A stretch of 64,000 nucleotides of DNA from Odobenus rosmarus divergens (lineage: Eukaryota; Chordata; Mammalia; Carnivora; Odobenidae): assembly GCF_000321225.1 (NCBI RefSeq), contig NW_004450276.1:4327467-4391466 (forward strand). Direction: 5' to 3'. A program made the position numbers and the translations under genes. Shown piece by piece: positions 1 through 11,466 of this stretch. Each line of letters starts with the position of its first letter. Positions within the stretch are counted from its first letter, which is position 1. The notes under the pieces are model-generated. The model searched no databases, was not told the origin of the DNA, and saw nothing but the letters and a program-made list of their open reading frames with translations.

Positions 1-154
1 CCATCACCGGGCTAACCCATTCCCCCCACCCTGCTCCCCTCTAAAACCCTCGTTTTGTTTCTCAGAGTCCATAGTCTCTCACGGTTCATCTCCCCCTCCG
101 ATTTCACCCCCTTCATTTTTCCCTTCCTTCTCCTAATGTCCTCCATGCTATTCC

Positions 155-3100
155 TTATGTTCCACAAATAAGTGAAAGCATATGATAATTGACTTTCTCT
201 GCTTGACTTATTTCACTTAGCATAATCTCCTCCAGTCCCATCCATTATTTCACTTAGCATAATCTCCTCCAGTCCCATCCATGTTGATGTAAAAGTTGGG
301 TATTCATCCTTTCTGGTGGCTGAGTAATATTCCATTGTACATATGGATCACATGTTCTTTATCCATTCATCTGTTGAAGGGCATCTCGGCACTTTGCACC
401 GTTTGGCTATTGCAGACATTGCTGCTATGAACATTGGGGTGCATACGGCCCTTCTTTTCACTACATCTGTGTCTTTGGGGTAAGTACCCAATAGTGCAAT
501 TGCCAGGTCATAGGGTAGCTCTATTTTTAAATTTTTGAGGAACCTCCACACTGTTTTCCAAAGTGGCTGTACCAACTTGCATTCCCACCAACAGTGTAAC
601 ATTTGTTGTTTCTTGCCTTGTCAATTTTTGCCATTCTAACTGGTGTAAGGTGGTATCTCAATGTGGTTTTGATTTGAATTTCCCTGATAGCTAATGATGA
701 TGAACATTTTTTCATGTGTCTGTTAGCAATTTGTATGTCTTCTTTGGAGAAGTGTCTGTTCATGTCTTCTGCCCATTTTTTGACTTGATTATTTGTTTTT
801 TGGGTGTTGAGTTTGAGAAGTTATAGATCTTGAATACCAGCCCTTTAGCTGTAGGATCATTTGCAAATATCTTCTTCCATTCTGTGGGTTGCCTCTTTGT
901 TTTGTTGACTGTTTCCTTTGCTGTGCAGAAGCTTTTTATCCTGATGAAGTCCCAAAAGTTCATTTTTGCTTTTGTTTCACTAGCCTTTGGAGATGTATCT
1001 TGAAAGAAGTTGCTGTGGCCAATGTCAAAGAGGTAACTGCCTATGTTCTCCTCTAGGATTTTGATGGATTCCTGTCTCACATGCGGTCTCTCATCCATTT
1101 TGAGTTTATCTTTGTGTATGGTGTTAGAGAATGGTCGAGTTTCATTCTTCTGTATAGAGCTGTCCAATTTTCCCAGCACCATTTATTGAAGAGACTCTTT
1201 TTTCCATTGCATATTCTCTAATTTCTCTTTCTACAGTTGCATTGTTACTGTATAAGAAAGCAACTGATTTCTGTGCATTGATTTTGTATCCTGCCACATT
1301 ACTGAATTACTGTATGAATTCTAGTAATTTGGGGGTGGAATCTTTTGGATTTTCCACATAAAGTATCATGTCATCTGCGAAGAGAGAGTTTGACTTCTTT
1401 CCCAATTTGAATACATTTTATTTCTTTTTGTTGTCTGATTACTGTTGCCAGGACTTCTAGTACTATGTTGAACAATAGTGGCGAGAGTGGGCATCCTTGC
1501 TGTGTTCCTGATCTTAAGGGAAAGGCTCTCAGCTTTTCCCCATTGAAGATGATATGCGCTGTGGGTTTTTCATAGATGGATTTTATGAACGTGAGGAATG
1601 TTCCCTCTATCCCTATACTCCGAAGAGTTTTAATCAGGAAAGGATGCTGTACTTTGTCAAATGCTTTTTCTGCATCAATTGAGAGGACCATATCGTTCTT
1701 CTCTCTCCTCTTATTAATGTGTTCTATCACATTGATTAATTTGCAAATGTTGAACCACCCTTGCATCCCGGAGATAAATCCCACTTGGTCGTGGTGGATG
1801 ATCCTTTTAATGTATTGTTGTATCCTATTAGCTAGGACTTTATTGAGAATTTTGGAATCCATATTCATCAGGGATATCAGTCTGAAATTCTCTTTTTTGA
1901 TGGGGTCTTTGCCTGGTTTGGGGATTAAGGTAATGCTGGCCTCATAGAATGAGTCTGGAAGCTTTCCTTCTGTTTCTATTTTTTGAAACAGTGTCAGGAG
2001 AATAGATATTATCTCTTTTTTAAATGTTTGGTAGAATTTCCCAGAGAATCCATCAGGCCCTGGACTCTTGTTTTTTGGGAGGTTTTTCATCACTGCTTCA
2101 ATCTCATTCCTGGTTATTGGCTTATTCAGGTTGTCAGTTTCTTCCTGTTTCAGTCTTGGGAGTTTATAGGTTTCCAGGAAGGCCTCCATTTCATCCAGAT
2201 TGCTCAGCTTATTGGCATATAGTTGTTGAAAATAATTTCTAATAATTGTTTCTATTTCCTTGGTGTTAGTCGTGATGTCTCCACTTTCATTCATATTTTT
2301 ATTAATTTGGATCCTTTCTCTTTTCTTTTGAATAAGTCTGGCCAATGGTTTATCATTCTTATTAATTCTTTCAAAGAACCAACTTCTAGTTTCGTTGATC
2401 TGATCTACTGTGTTTCTGGTTTTTAATTCATTGATATCTGCTCTAATCTTAATTATTTCTCTTCTAATGCATGGTTTAGGCATCATTTGTTGCTTTTTCT
2501 CTAGTTCTTTAAGGTGTCAAGTTGGTTGGTGAATTCGGGATTTTTCTATTTTTTTGAGTGAGGCTTCGATGGCTATGTATATCCCCCTTAAGACTGCCTT
2601 TGCAGTATCCCATAGGTTTTGGACTGATGTGTTTTCATTCTCATTGGTTTCCATGAATTGTTTAAGTTCTTCTTTGATTTCCTGGTTAACCCACACATTC
2701 TTGAGCACAATGGTCTTTAGCTTCTAAGTGTTTGAATTTCTTCCAAATTTTTTCTTGTGATTGAGTTCCAGTTTTAAAGCATTATGGTTTGAGAATATGC
2801 AGGGAATAATCTCAGTCTTTTGGTATCAATTGAGACCTGATTTGTGACCCAGTATGTGGTCTATTCTAGAGAAAGTTCCATGTGCCCTCGAGAAGAATGA
2901 GTGTTCTGTTGTTTTAGGGTGGAATGTTCTGTATATATCTATGAGGTCCATCTGGTCCACTGTGTCATTCAAAGCTCTTGTTTCTTTGTTGATTTTCTGC
3001 TTAGATGATCTGTCTATTGCTGAGAGTGGAGTATTGAGGTCTCCTACAATTAACGTATTGTTACCAATATGATTCTTTACTTTGGTTAACAGTTGGTTTA

Positions 3101-3470
3101 TGTAGATGGCTGCTCCCATGTTGGGGGCGTAGATATTTACAATTGTTAGATCTTCTTGTTGGATACACCTTTAAGAATAATACAGTGTCCTTCTGTGTCT
3201 CTAATTACAGACTTTAGTTTAAAATCTAATTTGTCTGATATAAGAATTACTACCCCGGCTTTCTTTTGATGTCTGTTGGCATGGAAGATGGATCTCCATC
3301 CCTTCACATTCAGTCTGGATGTATCTTTAGGTTCAAAATGAGTCTGTGTAGACAGCATATGGATAGGTCCTGCCTTTTTATCCAATCTGCAACCCTGTGC
3401 CATTTTATGGGGCATTTAGGCCGTTCACGTTGAGAGTGATTATTGAAAGATATGAATTTATTGTCATCAT
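155..3470 (-). pseudogene. L1 ORF2 remnant (endonuclease-reverse transcriptase), disrupted
   Basis: On the - strand, the first ATG (3470) opens a peptide typical of the L1 ORF2 N-terminus (...TLNVNGLNAP), followed by endonuclease pieces (GVVILISDKLDFKLKSV; DLIDIYRTFHPKTTEHSFFS...DHILG). A long open stretch from 2486 to 1371 covers the reverse transcriptase, with [12 protein letters not shown] as motif A and [10 protein letters not shown]. The frame then breaks one codon before the FADD catalytic motif because a CT run near 1383-1390 is 2 bases short of the family form. At about 1215-1222 sequence far downstream in ORF2 joins directly, implying a deletion of roughly 550 bases. The C-terminal part resumes ([14 protein letters not shown] near 602-540) and the family stop is at 155-157. 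Confidence 0.92.
208..281. repeat. 37-bp perfect tandem duplication in L1 ORF2
   Basis: Two identical 37-base units (208-244 and 245-281), each starting 'ttatttcacttagcataatc' and ending 'cccatcca', sit head to tail within the C-terminal ORF2 region. Since 37 is not a multiple of three, the duplication shifts the frame of the last ORF2 codons. The other L1 copies in the window show no such duplication where comparable. Confidence 0.97.
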
Positions 3471-3548
3471 GTGGCCTGTGAAGACCTTGTTTCTATAGAT
3501 TGTCCCTGTAAATTTCTGTTGTATATCACTCTTGGGGTCTTTCTCCTT

Positions 3549-4438
3549 TCATAGAAACCCCCTTAATATTTCTTGCAGGGCCGGCTTAGTGGTCATATAT
3601 TCTCTCAGTTTCTGCCAGTCTTGGAAGCTCTGCATCTCTCCATCCTTTCTAAATGATAGCCTTGCCAGATAAAGTATTCTTGGCTGCATGTTCTTTGTGT
3701 TTAGTACCCTGAATATGTCTTTCCAGCACTTTCTGGCTTGCCAGGTCTCTGTGGATAGGTCTGATGTTATTCTGATGTTCCTCCCTCTGTAAGTAAGGAA
3801 TCTCTTCCCCCTAACTGCCCTTAAGATGTTTTCCTTGGTTCTAAGATTTGCGAGTTTTACTATTACATGCCGAGGTGTTGGCCTGTTTTCCTTCTCTTGG
3901 AAGCGGTCCTCTCTGCCTCTAGGACACGAATGTTTGTTTCATTACCCAGATAAGGGAAGTTCTCAGATACGATTTGCTCAAATATATCTTCTAGTCTTCT
4001 CTCTCGCTCCACCCCTTCAGGGATCCCAATAATTGTGACATTGGAACGTTTCATGGTGTCACTTATTTCTCTGATTCTATTTTCATGGATTTTGAGTTGT
4101 TTTTCCCTGGCCTCCTCTTTTTCCTTCTTTTCTGTCAATTGTTCTTGTAGATCACTAATTCATTCTTCTGCCTCGCTTACCCTAGCTGTTAGATTATCTA
4201 GATTAGATTGGATCTCATTGATAGCATCTTTAAATTCTGCCAGTTCAGCTTTCATTTCTGCCCTTAGAGACTCTATGTTGCCATTAATCGATTTCTCCAT
4301 TCTAGCTATTGTCTTCACAATTGCTACCCTGAATTCCATTTCTGACATCTTGGTTATATCTGTATCCTTATGTAAATCTGTGGCAGAAGTCACAGTCTCT
4401 GAGTCTTTCCTATTTTGGGGGTTTCTCCTCCTAGTCAT
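3549..4438 (-). pseudogene. L1 ORF1 remnant (RNA-binding chaperone), disrupted
   Basis: On the - strand, an ATG at 4438 opens MTRRRNPQNRKDSETV..., followed by a coiled-coil-like stretch (SINGNIESLRAEMKAELAEF, LTARVSEAEE) and then the R-E-I-S-D-T-M-K-R-S-N-V-T-I-I-G-I-P-E-G-V-E segment that marks the L1 ORF1 RRM-like domain. A stop falls between 4160 and 4138. Further stops and a frame change occur downstream of 3863, before C-terminal residues resembling K-P-A-L-Q-E-I-L. The total span of 890 bases is not a multiple of three. In intact elements the product is a trimeric RNA-binding protein that coats L1 RNA; this copy cannot encode it. Confidence 0.88.
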
Positions 4439-5315
4439 TCTGTTGATGGGTAGTTGAGGGAATGTACAGAGTCCAAATTATTGACCGCAACCCAAGCAAG
4501 ATGCACCTGTTTTATAGGGACCTTAGGGTTGCCAGCCTCTTGTTCTCCCAGCCTGCTTCTGGGGGAGGGGCCTGCCGTGCTGTTACTCAGGCAATCCTGT
4601 TTGGGCAGAGTTGCTATGCCCCCTGTGGGGGGGGGATGGGCTCAGTGAAAACCTGTTTTGGGGGGCTTTTGTTCTCTGGCGGCTTTCCGCATCTATTCCG
4701 AGATTCAGAGCAGAAGAGATCATTTCCAACCCTCTGCCTCAGAGCAGAGAGAGCGCAGCCTGTTCTTTAGTGAGCTGTCCAGGCCACACTATCTCCATTT
4801 CTGCCTGTGCTGCTATAAACTGCAGCAGCCTTGGTAGTGTGCCCCTCAACAGCACTCCCAGTTCTCGCTTCCAGGTCAGGGCACATCTCTGCCCTTTGTA
4901 CTTGTAAAACCTCCAGCCGCCCCCAGTTTGCTCATGTGGCCTGCTGCTCCAGGTTTCAGTGGTGGGGGGGGTACCCTAAAGTCCTTTCCCCATCGCTACT
5001 GGTCTATGAGTCTGTGCTGGGTCCCCAGCGTGGGAGGCTTTTGCGCTCCTGTGTTATTTCACCTTCCCTGTGCCAGCGCTTATGCCAGCTCCCTCCCCCT
5101 TCTCTTTATCTTCAAATATCTGCCTGGGGAATCACAGCTCTCCACTTCATACCTTGAAACCAGCCGCCTGCAATATTCTGTTTGTAGAGATCCAGATCTA
5201 TCTTCTTACATCTCAGGCTGATTTCGTGGGTGTTCAGAGTGGTCTGGTAGATATCCAGTTCAATTCCAGGACCGGTTGGAATAGGGTCCCCTCCTCCTCC
5301 GCCATCTTTTCCTGA
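4439..5315 (-). promoter_or_regulatory. L1 5' UTR with YY1-like start motif
   Basis: This GC-richer block lies upstream of L1 ORF1 on the - strand. Its outer end reads AAAAGATGGCGGAGGAGG, resembling the YY1 site at the start of human L1 that helps place the initiation site. Several overlapping open frames on the + strand here are shadows of the GC-rich UTR. In primates L1 5' UTRs also drive antisense transcripts; whether this carnivore UTR does so in the PLXDC2 direction is not shown by the sequence. Confidence 0.7.
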
Positions 5316-5319
5316 ACTG

Positions 5320-5835
5320 ATTTAAACCCCTCCTCTTTTGAAATCATCACTGCTTTGGGCTTCTGTGACATCTTGCCTGGTTTACTTCCTCCTTCTCTGG
5401 CCTCCTGTGCTCCTTTCCATGCTCATGCCCATCCACCGTGACGGCTGGCCCCAGCATCCCTGTCCCCGGCCTCTGCACAACTTCCCCTAGAATGCCCAGC
5501 CTCTGGTCCTGCCTTCACTGCTCCTCCAGGTGGCTGGTGCCTGGGAATTTCCCGATTGAATCATCATTGTCTTTCCTCCTAAATCTTGCTCCCTTTTGCA
5601 TCAATCTTTAAATTTTTCTTCCAGTTTTGCAGAATCTACATTTTTTAGTTACCTTTGTTTTTCTTTTTTTTTTCCTTTTTGATTAGCTCTGCTCAAATTT
5701 TTTTCCCCCGAAGTCTCTGTTTGACCCATCTCTTTCCTTCCATTCTCACTGCTAACAGTTAGGCTTCCTATCACCTCATACCTGGTTGTTCCAGTCACCT
5801 CCAGCCCCTCACTGGGCTCCTGTATGCTGTCACTC
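5320..5835 (+). mobile_element. L2 (LINE-2) remnant, sense strand
   Basis: The text around 5355-5440 ('ggcttctgtgacatcttgcc', then tttacttcctccttctctggcc) follows the L2 ORF2 consensus as I recall it. The part around 5735-5830 (cctccagcccctcactgggctcctg) resembles a later portion of the same element. The middle is diverged and the boundaries are approximate. The young L1 inserted next to its left end. Confidence 0.5.
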
Positions 5836-6100
5836 CCTCACCAGGGAGTGTAATTCTACCAAAACTAAACTAAAATGTATTTTTATTAATCTCCCTTGTT
5901 AGAAAGTGGAAGAGGGTTCATAATGTATCCTTTAGACTGAGAAAGCACTTCAAGACCGAAAATGAAAAAAGCCACTCCATACCATTTACACAGAGTTTTA
6001 TTCAGGGTAACTTACCAATGGGGCGGGGGGGTGGTGGGATGAGGGGAATCAGGTGGGTGGACGATCCAGGCATGGTTATTCTCCACCTAATCTGATTCTT

Positions 6101-6297
6101 TTTTTTTTTTTAAGATTTATTTATTTATTGGACAGAGAGAGACACACAGAGAGAGGGAACAGAAGCAGCGGGAGAAGGAGAGGGAGAAGCAGGCTTCCCA
6201 CTGAGCAGGGAGCCCGATGTGGGGCTCGATCCCAGGACCCTGAGATCATGACCTGAGCCGAAGGCAGACGCTTAACGACTGAGCCACCCAGGCGCCC
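6101..6297 (-). mobile_element. Carnivore tRNA-derived SINE (minus strand)
   Basis: A complete SINE reads from its head at 6297 (ggcgcctgggtggctcagtc on the - strand) to a poly-A tail (poly-T near 6101). It is flanked by a perfect 15-base target-site duplication 'cctaatctgattctt' at 6086-6100 and 6298-6312. The perfect duplication suggests a fairly recent insertion. Confidence 0.97.
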
Positions 6298-6312
6298 CCT
6301 AATCTGATTCTT

Positions 6313-7339
6313 GATCCCCAGCTTTTATAAAGCGAGAGGCATGGTGGTGAGGTCATAGGGTAGTTATCTAAGGTGGCACCATCTGCACATCAGAGGATCT
6401 CTACTTGTTATCTAAAGTGGGGCCTTCTGTACACCAGTCATCTCGACCAGATACTTAAAGGGGAGCCTTTTGTGTACCACTTTAGGGAAGATCAGAACAA
6501 GACTTCCTGCATTCTGGTTAGGATATACATTAACCTCCACAGGGCTGGAACACAGAGCCCCAAAGGGGTGGTCACTGAGTGGGCATGAACAGGATGGAGG
6601 GCAGAGATGGAGTCAATGTTGTTGGCACTCCTACATCCCTCCTGCTTAGTTACACAATAGAAATCTGCCAAAATTTACAGAGAACCTGTTACGTGCTACA
6701 CAGAGCAGGAGGCAGAGGAGTTACAATGACAAATGCATTCCCTGCTGCAGAAGAATGTTCATTTTAGTGGAGGTGACAGACTTGTAAACCTCAGTTACTC
6801 ACAGTGGAATAAGTAATAAAATGCCTTAAGACTCTTTCTATCATTTTCTATTACTCTCACATAAGTTTATTCATTTTAACCTTGATTGTAAATTCTTCAT
6901 GACATTTTGAAAGAAATTTATCATCCTATTGCTTTAAAAAATTGAATTAATTACTTTAGCTACACCAGCAACTAATGTTAGGATGTTTTGTAATTTGAAA
7001 GATAAGTAAATTTTTTTATTCAGTGTTAGATTTTTGGAAACAATAGTCTTGAGATTCAGAGAAAATATATTTCACTTGGACTATAGATGTTCTCCAAGTA
7101 AAATATACACATTTATAAACCAACATCTGGTTTACTTTAGTTCAAAAGCTAAACCAAAAATGTCAAAGTGAAATGTTTGTTTTGTCAATAAACATTGTGA
7201 AGAATCAGGCTGTAGTCATTGCAAGAAAGACATATTTACTTCATTTTTAAAATTGATTAAGAATGACTAAATATTGGTGTTATTAGCTTTAAATAGTCTG
7301 TTAAAACTCTAAGATGTTTTATGAAACCTCTGTGGTAAG
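6313..7339. other. Unassigned intron sequence
   Basis: AT-rich intron with short open frames that show no resemblance to any protein I know. No repeat was recognised with confidence. Confidence 0.5.
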
Positions 7340-7784
7340 CACAAAAATAAAACAGTTAGAAGATACACACAAGAAAAGAGAAAGGAAACAAAAGATATCA
7401 TTATAAAATCAATGAAATACAAAGTGGCTAGCAAGACAAGAAAAGATGGACAAAAGAGCTACAAGACAGACTAAAAATAACTAACAATAACAACAGTAAG
7501 TCTTTCTCTAGCAATAATTACTTTAAATGTAAATAAGTTAAACTCCCCAATCAAAAGGCTTAGAGTGGTTGAATGGATTAAAAAAATCCAGCTGCCTGCT
7601 ATCTACAAGACACTTGCTTTAGATTTAAGGACACATATAGAGTAAAGGAATGGAAAAATATATTCCATATAATTGGTAACCAAAAGAGAACAGGACAGCG
7701 ATATTTATATCAGACAAAAGACACTATAAGTCAAAAATTGTCACAAGAGACAAATGACATTAAATAATGGTAAAAAGAGTCAAT

Positions 7785-8057
7785 CCAGGGATGTCTGGGT
7801 GGCTCAGTTGGTTAGGCATCTGCTTTTGGCTCAGGTCATGATCCCAGGGTCCTGGGATTGAGTCCCACATCAGGCTCCTTGCTCAGTGGGGAGCCTACTT
7901 CTCCCTCTGCCTCTCTCCCCAGCTTGTGCTCTCTCTCTCTCTCTCTCTGACAAATAAATATTAAAAAGAATGAAATCTTCAAAAGATTCTCTGATTCTTC
8001 CTCTGCCCCTCCTTCTCACTCTCTCTTTCTGTCTTAAATAAATAAATCAATTTTAAA
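7785..8057 (+). mobile_element. Carnivore SINE inside the old L1, with an extended tail
   Basis: The head 'gatgtctgggtggctcagtt' and body end in (CT)n and 'acaaataaatattaaaaag' near 7965. A second CT-rich stretch and AATAAATAAATC follow up to 8057. An imperfect target-site duplication (taaaaagagtcaat at 7771-7784, aaaaagagtaaat at 8058-8070) encloses the whole, so the extended tail belongs to the insertion. Confidence 0.9.
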
Positions 8058-9824
8058 AAAAAGAGTAAATACATTAGGAAGATACAACCAGTATCAATAT
8101 ATGTGCAGCCAATATCAGAGCTCCTGAATATATAAAGCAAACATTGACAAACTGAAGAGGGAAATAGACAGGAATATGATAATAGTAGAGACTTTAATAA
8201 TGGAAACAATATCCAGACAGACACTACAGACCAAATGAACCTAACAGACATATACAGAATATCCCACTCAACAGCAGCAGAACAAACAATCTTCTTTAGT
8301 GCACATGGAACATTCTCCAGGATACATCATATATTAGGCCACAAAAAGAGTCTTAATGTATTTTAAAAGTTTGAAATCATATCAAACATATCCCAACCAC
8401 AATAAGAAGAAACTAGAAATTAATAGCAAGAAAGAAAACTGGAAAATTCACAAATATATGGAAATTAAAAAAAACACATTATGGACAACTAATGAGTCAA
8501 AAAAGAAATCAAAGGGAAATTATACAATATCTTGAGACAAATGAAAACAAAAAGGTATGGGATGTAGCAAAAGCAGAAATAAGATGGAATTTTATAATTT
8601 ATAAGCATGTACATTAGAAAGGAAGATCTCAAATAAACTAACTTTACAGCTCAAGGAACTAGAAAAATCACAACCTGAGTTCAAAGTTAATAGAAGGAAG
8701 GAAATAATAAAAATTAGAGCAAAATAAAATAAATAAAAACTATAAAGCTATCAACATAACTAAGAGATGTTTTTGAAAAAGATCAGCAAAAATGAGAAAC
8801 CCTTAGATTAACTAAGAAAAAAAGAGAAATGACTCAAATAAATAAAATCAAAAATGAAAGAGAAGACATTAAAACTTACATTACAGAAACAAAAAGGATC
8901 ATAAGAAATTACTGTGAACAATTATATGCCAACAAATTGGATAACCTAGACAAAATGGATAAATTCCTAGAAACATAAACCCTACCAAGACTAAACCATG
9001 AAGAAATGGAAAATCTGAACATATCTATAGTAATTAAATAATTTTTTATTTATAGATTATTTTTAATTCAATAATCAAAAAATCCCAAGCACAGAACAAG
9101 ACCATATATCTTTGTGGGTGAATTCTACCAAAGAGGAAGACTACTTCCAGACTTATCCTATAAGTCCAGCATTACCATGATATCAAAGCCAAACAAAGAC
9201 ATTACTAGAAAAGAAAAATACAGACCAATATTCCTGATTAACATAGATGCAAAAATCCTCAACATAATACTAGCAAACCAAATACCCAAATTCAACAACA
9301 CATTAAACGAATCATAAACCATTACCAAATGGGATTTATCCCTGGGATGGAAAGATGGTTCAATATATGAAAATCAATTAATGTGATACACATTTCCTAG
9401 GTAGCATTGTTTGGCAAGAAAAAGAAATAAAAAGCATCCAAATTGGAAAGACAGAAGTAAAATTATCTCTGTTTGCAGATGACAAAATTTTATATGTTGA
9501 AAACCTAAAGGATGTCACACACAATAAAAACCTATTAGAACTAATAAATGAATTGAGTTGAGTTGCAGAATACAGAGTCGACATAAAAATACTAGTAGTG
9601 TTTCTCTACACTAATAACAAATTATCTGAAAAGAAAACCAGAGAGGAAAGCCATTTATAATAGCATTGAAAAGAAAAAAATACTTAAGAATAAATTTAAC
9701 CAATGAGGTGAAAGACTTGTATACTAAAAACTGCAAAACACTGATGAAAGGAATTGAAGAAGATACAAATAAATGGAAAGACATCATGTGTTCATGGACT
9801 GGAAGACAACGTTTTTAAAATGTC

Positions 9825-10880
9825 TACCTTAGTGGCCCAAGCTGATCAATAATATGCTGGACAAAATCAATGAAACGATTATTGGTGGTGGGATGGCTTT
9901 TGCCTTCCTTTAGGTGCTCAACAACATGAAGATTGGCACTTCTGTGTTTGATGAAGAGGGAGCCAAGATAGTCAAAGACCTGCTGTCCAAAGCTGAGAAG
10001 AATGGTGTGAAAGTTACCTTGCCTGTTGACTTTGTCACTGCTGACAAGTTCGATGAGAAGGCCAAGACTGGCCAAGCCACTGTGGCTTCTGGCATTGCTG
10101 TTGGCTGGATGGGCTTGGACTGTGGTCTGAGAGCAGCAAGAAGTATACTGAGGCAGTTGCTTGGGCTAAGCAGATTATATGGAATGGACCTGAAGCCACA
10201 TTTGAATGGGAAACTTTTGCCCAAGTTACCAAAGCCCCCATGGATGAGGTGGTGAAAGCCACTGCCGGGGGCTGCATCACCATCGTAGGTGGTGGAGACA
10301 CTGCCACTTGCTGTTCCAAATGGAACACAGAGGGTAAGTTCAGCCATGTGAGCACTGCAGGTGGTGCCAGTTTAGAGCTCCTTGAAGGTAAAGTCCTGGG
10401 GTGGATGCTTTCAGCAGTGTTTAGTATGTTCCAGCCTTTTGGTTCCTGTGCACCACCCCTAAGTCACCTTAACACTTGTCGCATCTCCACTCGGCATTAC
10501 CTAAAATCTTGTCCCATGTCAGGATTCAACTAGTGGCCAAGAGATGCAGCTCCGGGAACCCTTAAACAGTTGCACAGTATCTCAGGTCTTCTTTACTGCA
10601 TCCTGGATTTGCCTCCATTCTTCAAGATCCCGTTTGAATTTCTTAGTGTCTAAACCATTGTGCATTCTAGAGTGCATATTTTTATATTTTGCCTGTTAAA
10701 AGAAAATGAGCGGTGTTAGCTTCTCTTTTTGTGGTAGCTTATTCTTATTAGCTTTGTCATTATTTCATTACTCAGCATGGAAATAAAATGAAATTCCAGT
10801 TGTAGATAGGTGAGGAGACAAAGTTGATGATCTAGTAAATAAATAAGAAAAGTATCAATTGAAAAAATAAACAAATAAGG
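9825..10880 (+). pseudogene. PGK1: PGK1 processed pseudogene (5'-truncated)
   Basis: A spliced copy of phosphoglycerate kinase 1 mRNA, the glycolytic enzyme that makes ATP from 1,3-bisphosphoglycerate. It covers only the C-terminal nucleotide-binding half: V-L-N-N-M-K-I-G-T, then [20 protein letters not shown] and the G-G-G-D-T-A-T-C-C nucleotide-binding loop near 10290. The reading frame shifts near 10120 (after D-C-G) and again near 10395 (after G-K-V-L). The parental stop corresponds to TAG at 10422-10424. A 3' UTR with AATAAA at 10838-10843 and an A-rich tail from 10862 follow. A 9-base target-site duplication 'taaaatgtc' (9816-9824 and 10881-10889) flanks it within L1 sequence. No introns, 5' truncation, tail and duplication together show L1-mediated retroposition. 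Open frames on the opposite strand here are shadows. Confidence 0.96.
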
Positions 10881-11466
10881 TAAAATGTCCATGGTGCTCA
10901 AAACAATCCAAAAATTTAATGCAATCTCTACCAAAATGCCAATTGCATCTTATACAGAAATAGAAAAAAATATTAAAATTCATATGGAACCACAAAGGAC
11001 TCTGAATGGTCAAAACAATCTTGAGAAAGAAAAACAAAGATGGAGGTATCATACTTCCTGGTTTCAAAATATATTACAAAGCTATAGTGATTAAAACAGT
11101 AAGGTACTGGCATAAATATAGACTGTAGACTGATGGAACAGAATAGAAAGCCAGAAATAAATCCACGTACATACAGTCAATTGATGTTCAACAAGGGTAC
11201 CAAGAATACACATGAGGAAAGGACAGTCTTTTCAACAAGTGGTGTTGGAAAAAGTGAATATCCACAGGCAAAAAAATGAAATTGGACCTTTATCTTACAC
11301 CAAACACAAAAAGCAATTCAAAGTGGATTTAAGACTTTAACATAAGATCGGAAACTGTAAAACTCCTAGAAGAAAACATAGGAGAAACATGACATTGAGT
11401 TGACAATGGTTTCATGGATTTGACACCAAAAACAAAGGCACAAAGCAAAATAAACAAATGGGACTG

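Larger units (their letters stand above)
1..5315 (-). mobile_element. Carnivore L1 retrotransposon, nearly complete, inactive
   Basis: Read on the - strand, the element runs from a 5' UTR starting near 5315 through ORF1 (4438 to 3549), a 78-base spacer, ORF2 (3470 to 155) and into a 3' UTR cut by the window edge at 1. The 3' UTR matches the type also seen at 16466-16803, 32853-33243 and 34706-34949, so this is the young carnivore L1 lineage. The 5' end carries the sequence AAAAGATGGCGG near 5299-5310, like the YY1-site start of mammalian L1s. The copy is dead: ORF1 and ORF2 have stops and frameshifts, ORF2 lacks roughly 550 bases of its expected length, and a 37-base tandem duplication shifts its last codons. 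It lies antisense to PLXDC2. Confidence 0.93.

Noticed and set aside
1576..2426. Plus-strand open frames in the first L1
   Set aside because: Shadows of the minus-strand ORF2 reverse transcriptase.
4454..5315. Cluster of plus-strand open frames up to 108 codons
   Set aside because: They overlap each other in several frames within the GC-rich L1 5' UTR and have no protein resemblance.
6101..6297. tRNA-like A-box and B-box sequences (here and in every SINE)
   Set aside because: They are the tRNA-derived heads of SINEs with tails and target duplications, not tRNA genes.
9910..10355. Minus-strand open frames of 145 and 106 codons
   Set aside because: They lie antisense to the PGK1 pseudogene and are open only because of codon bias in the parent gene.
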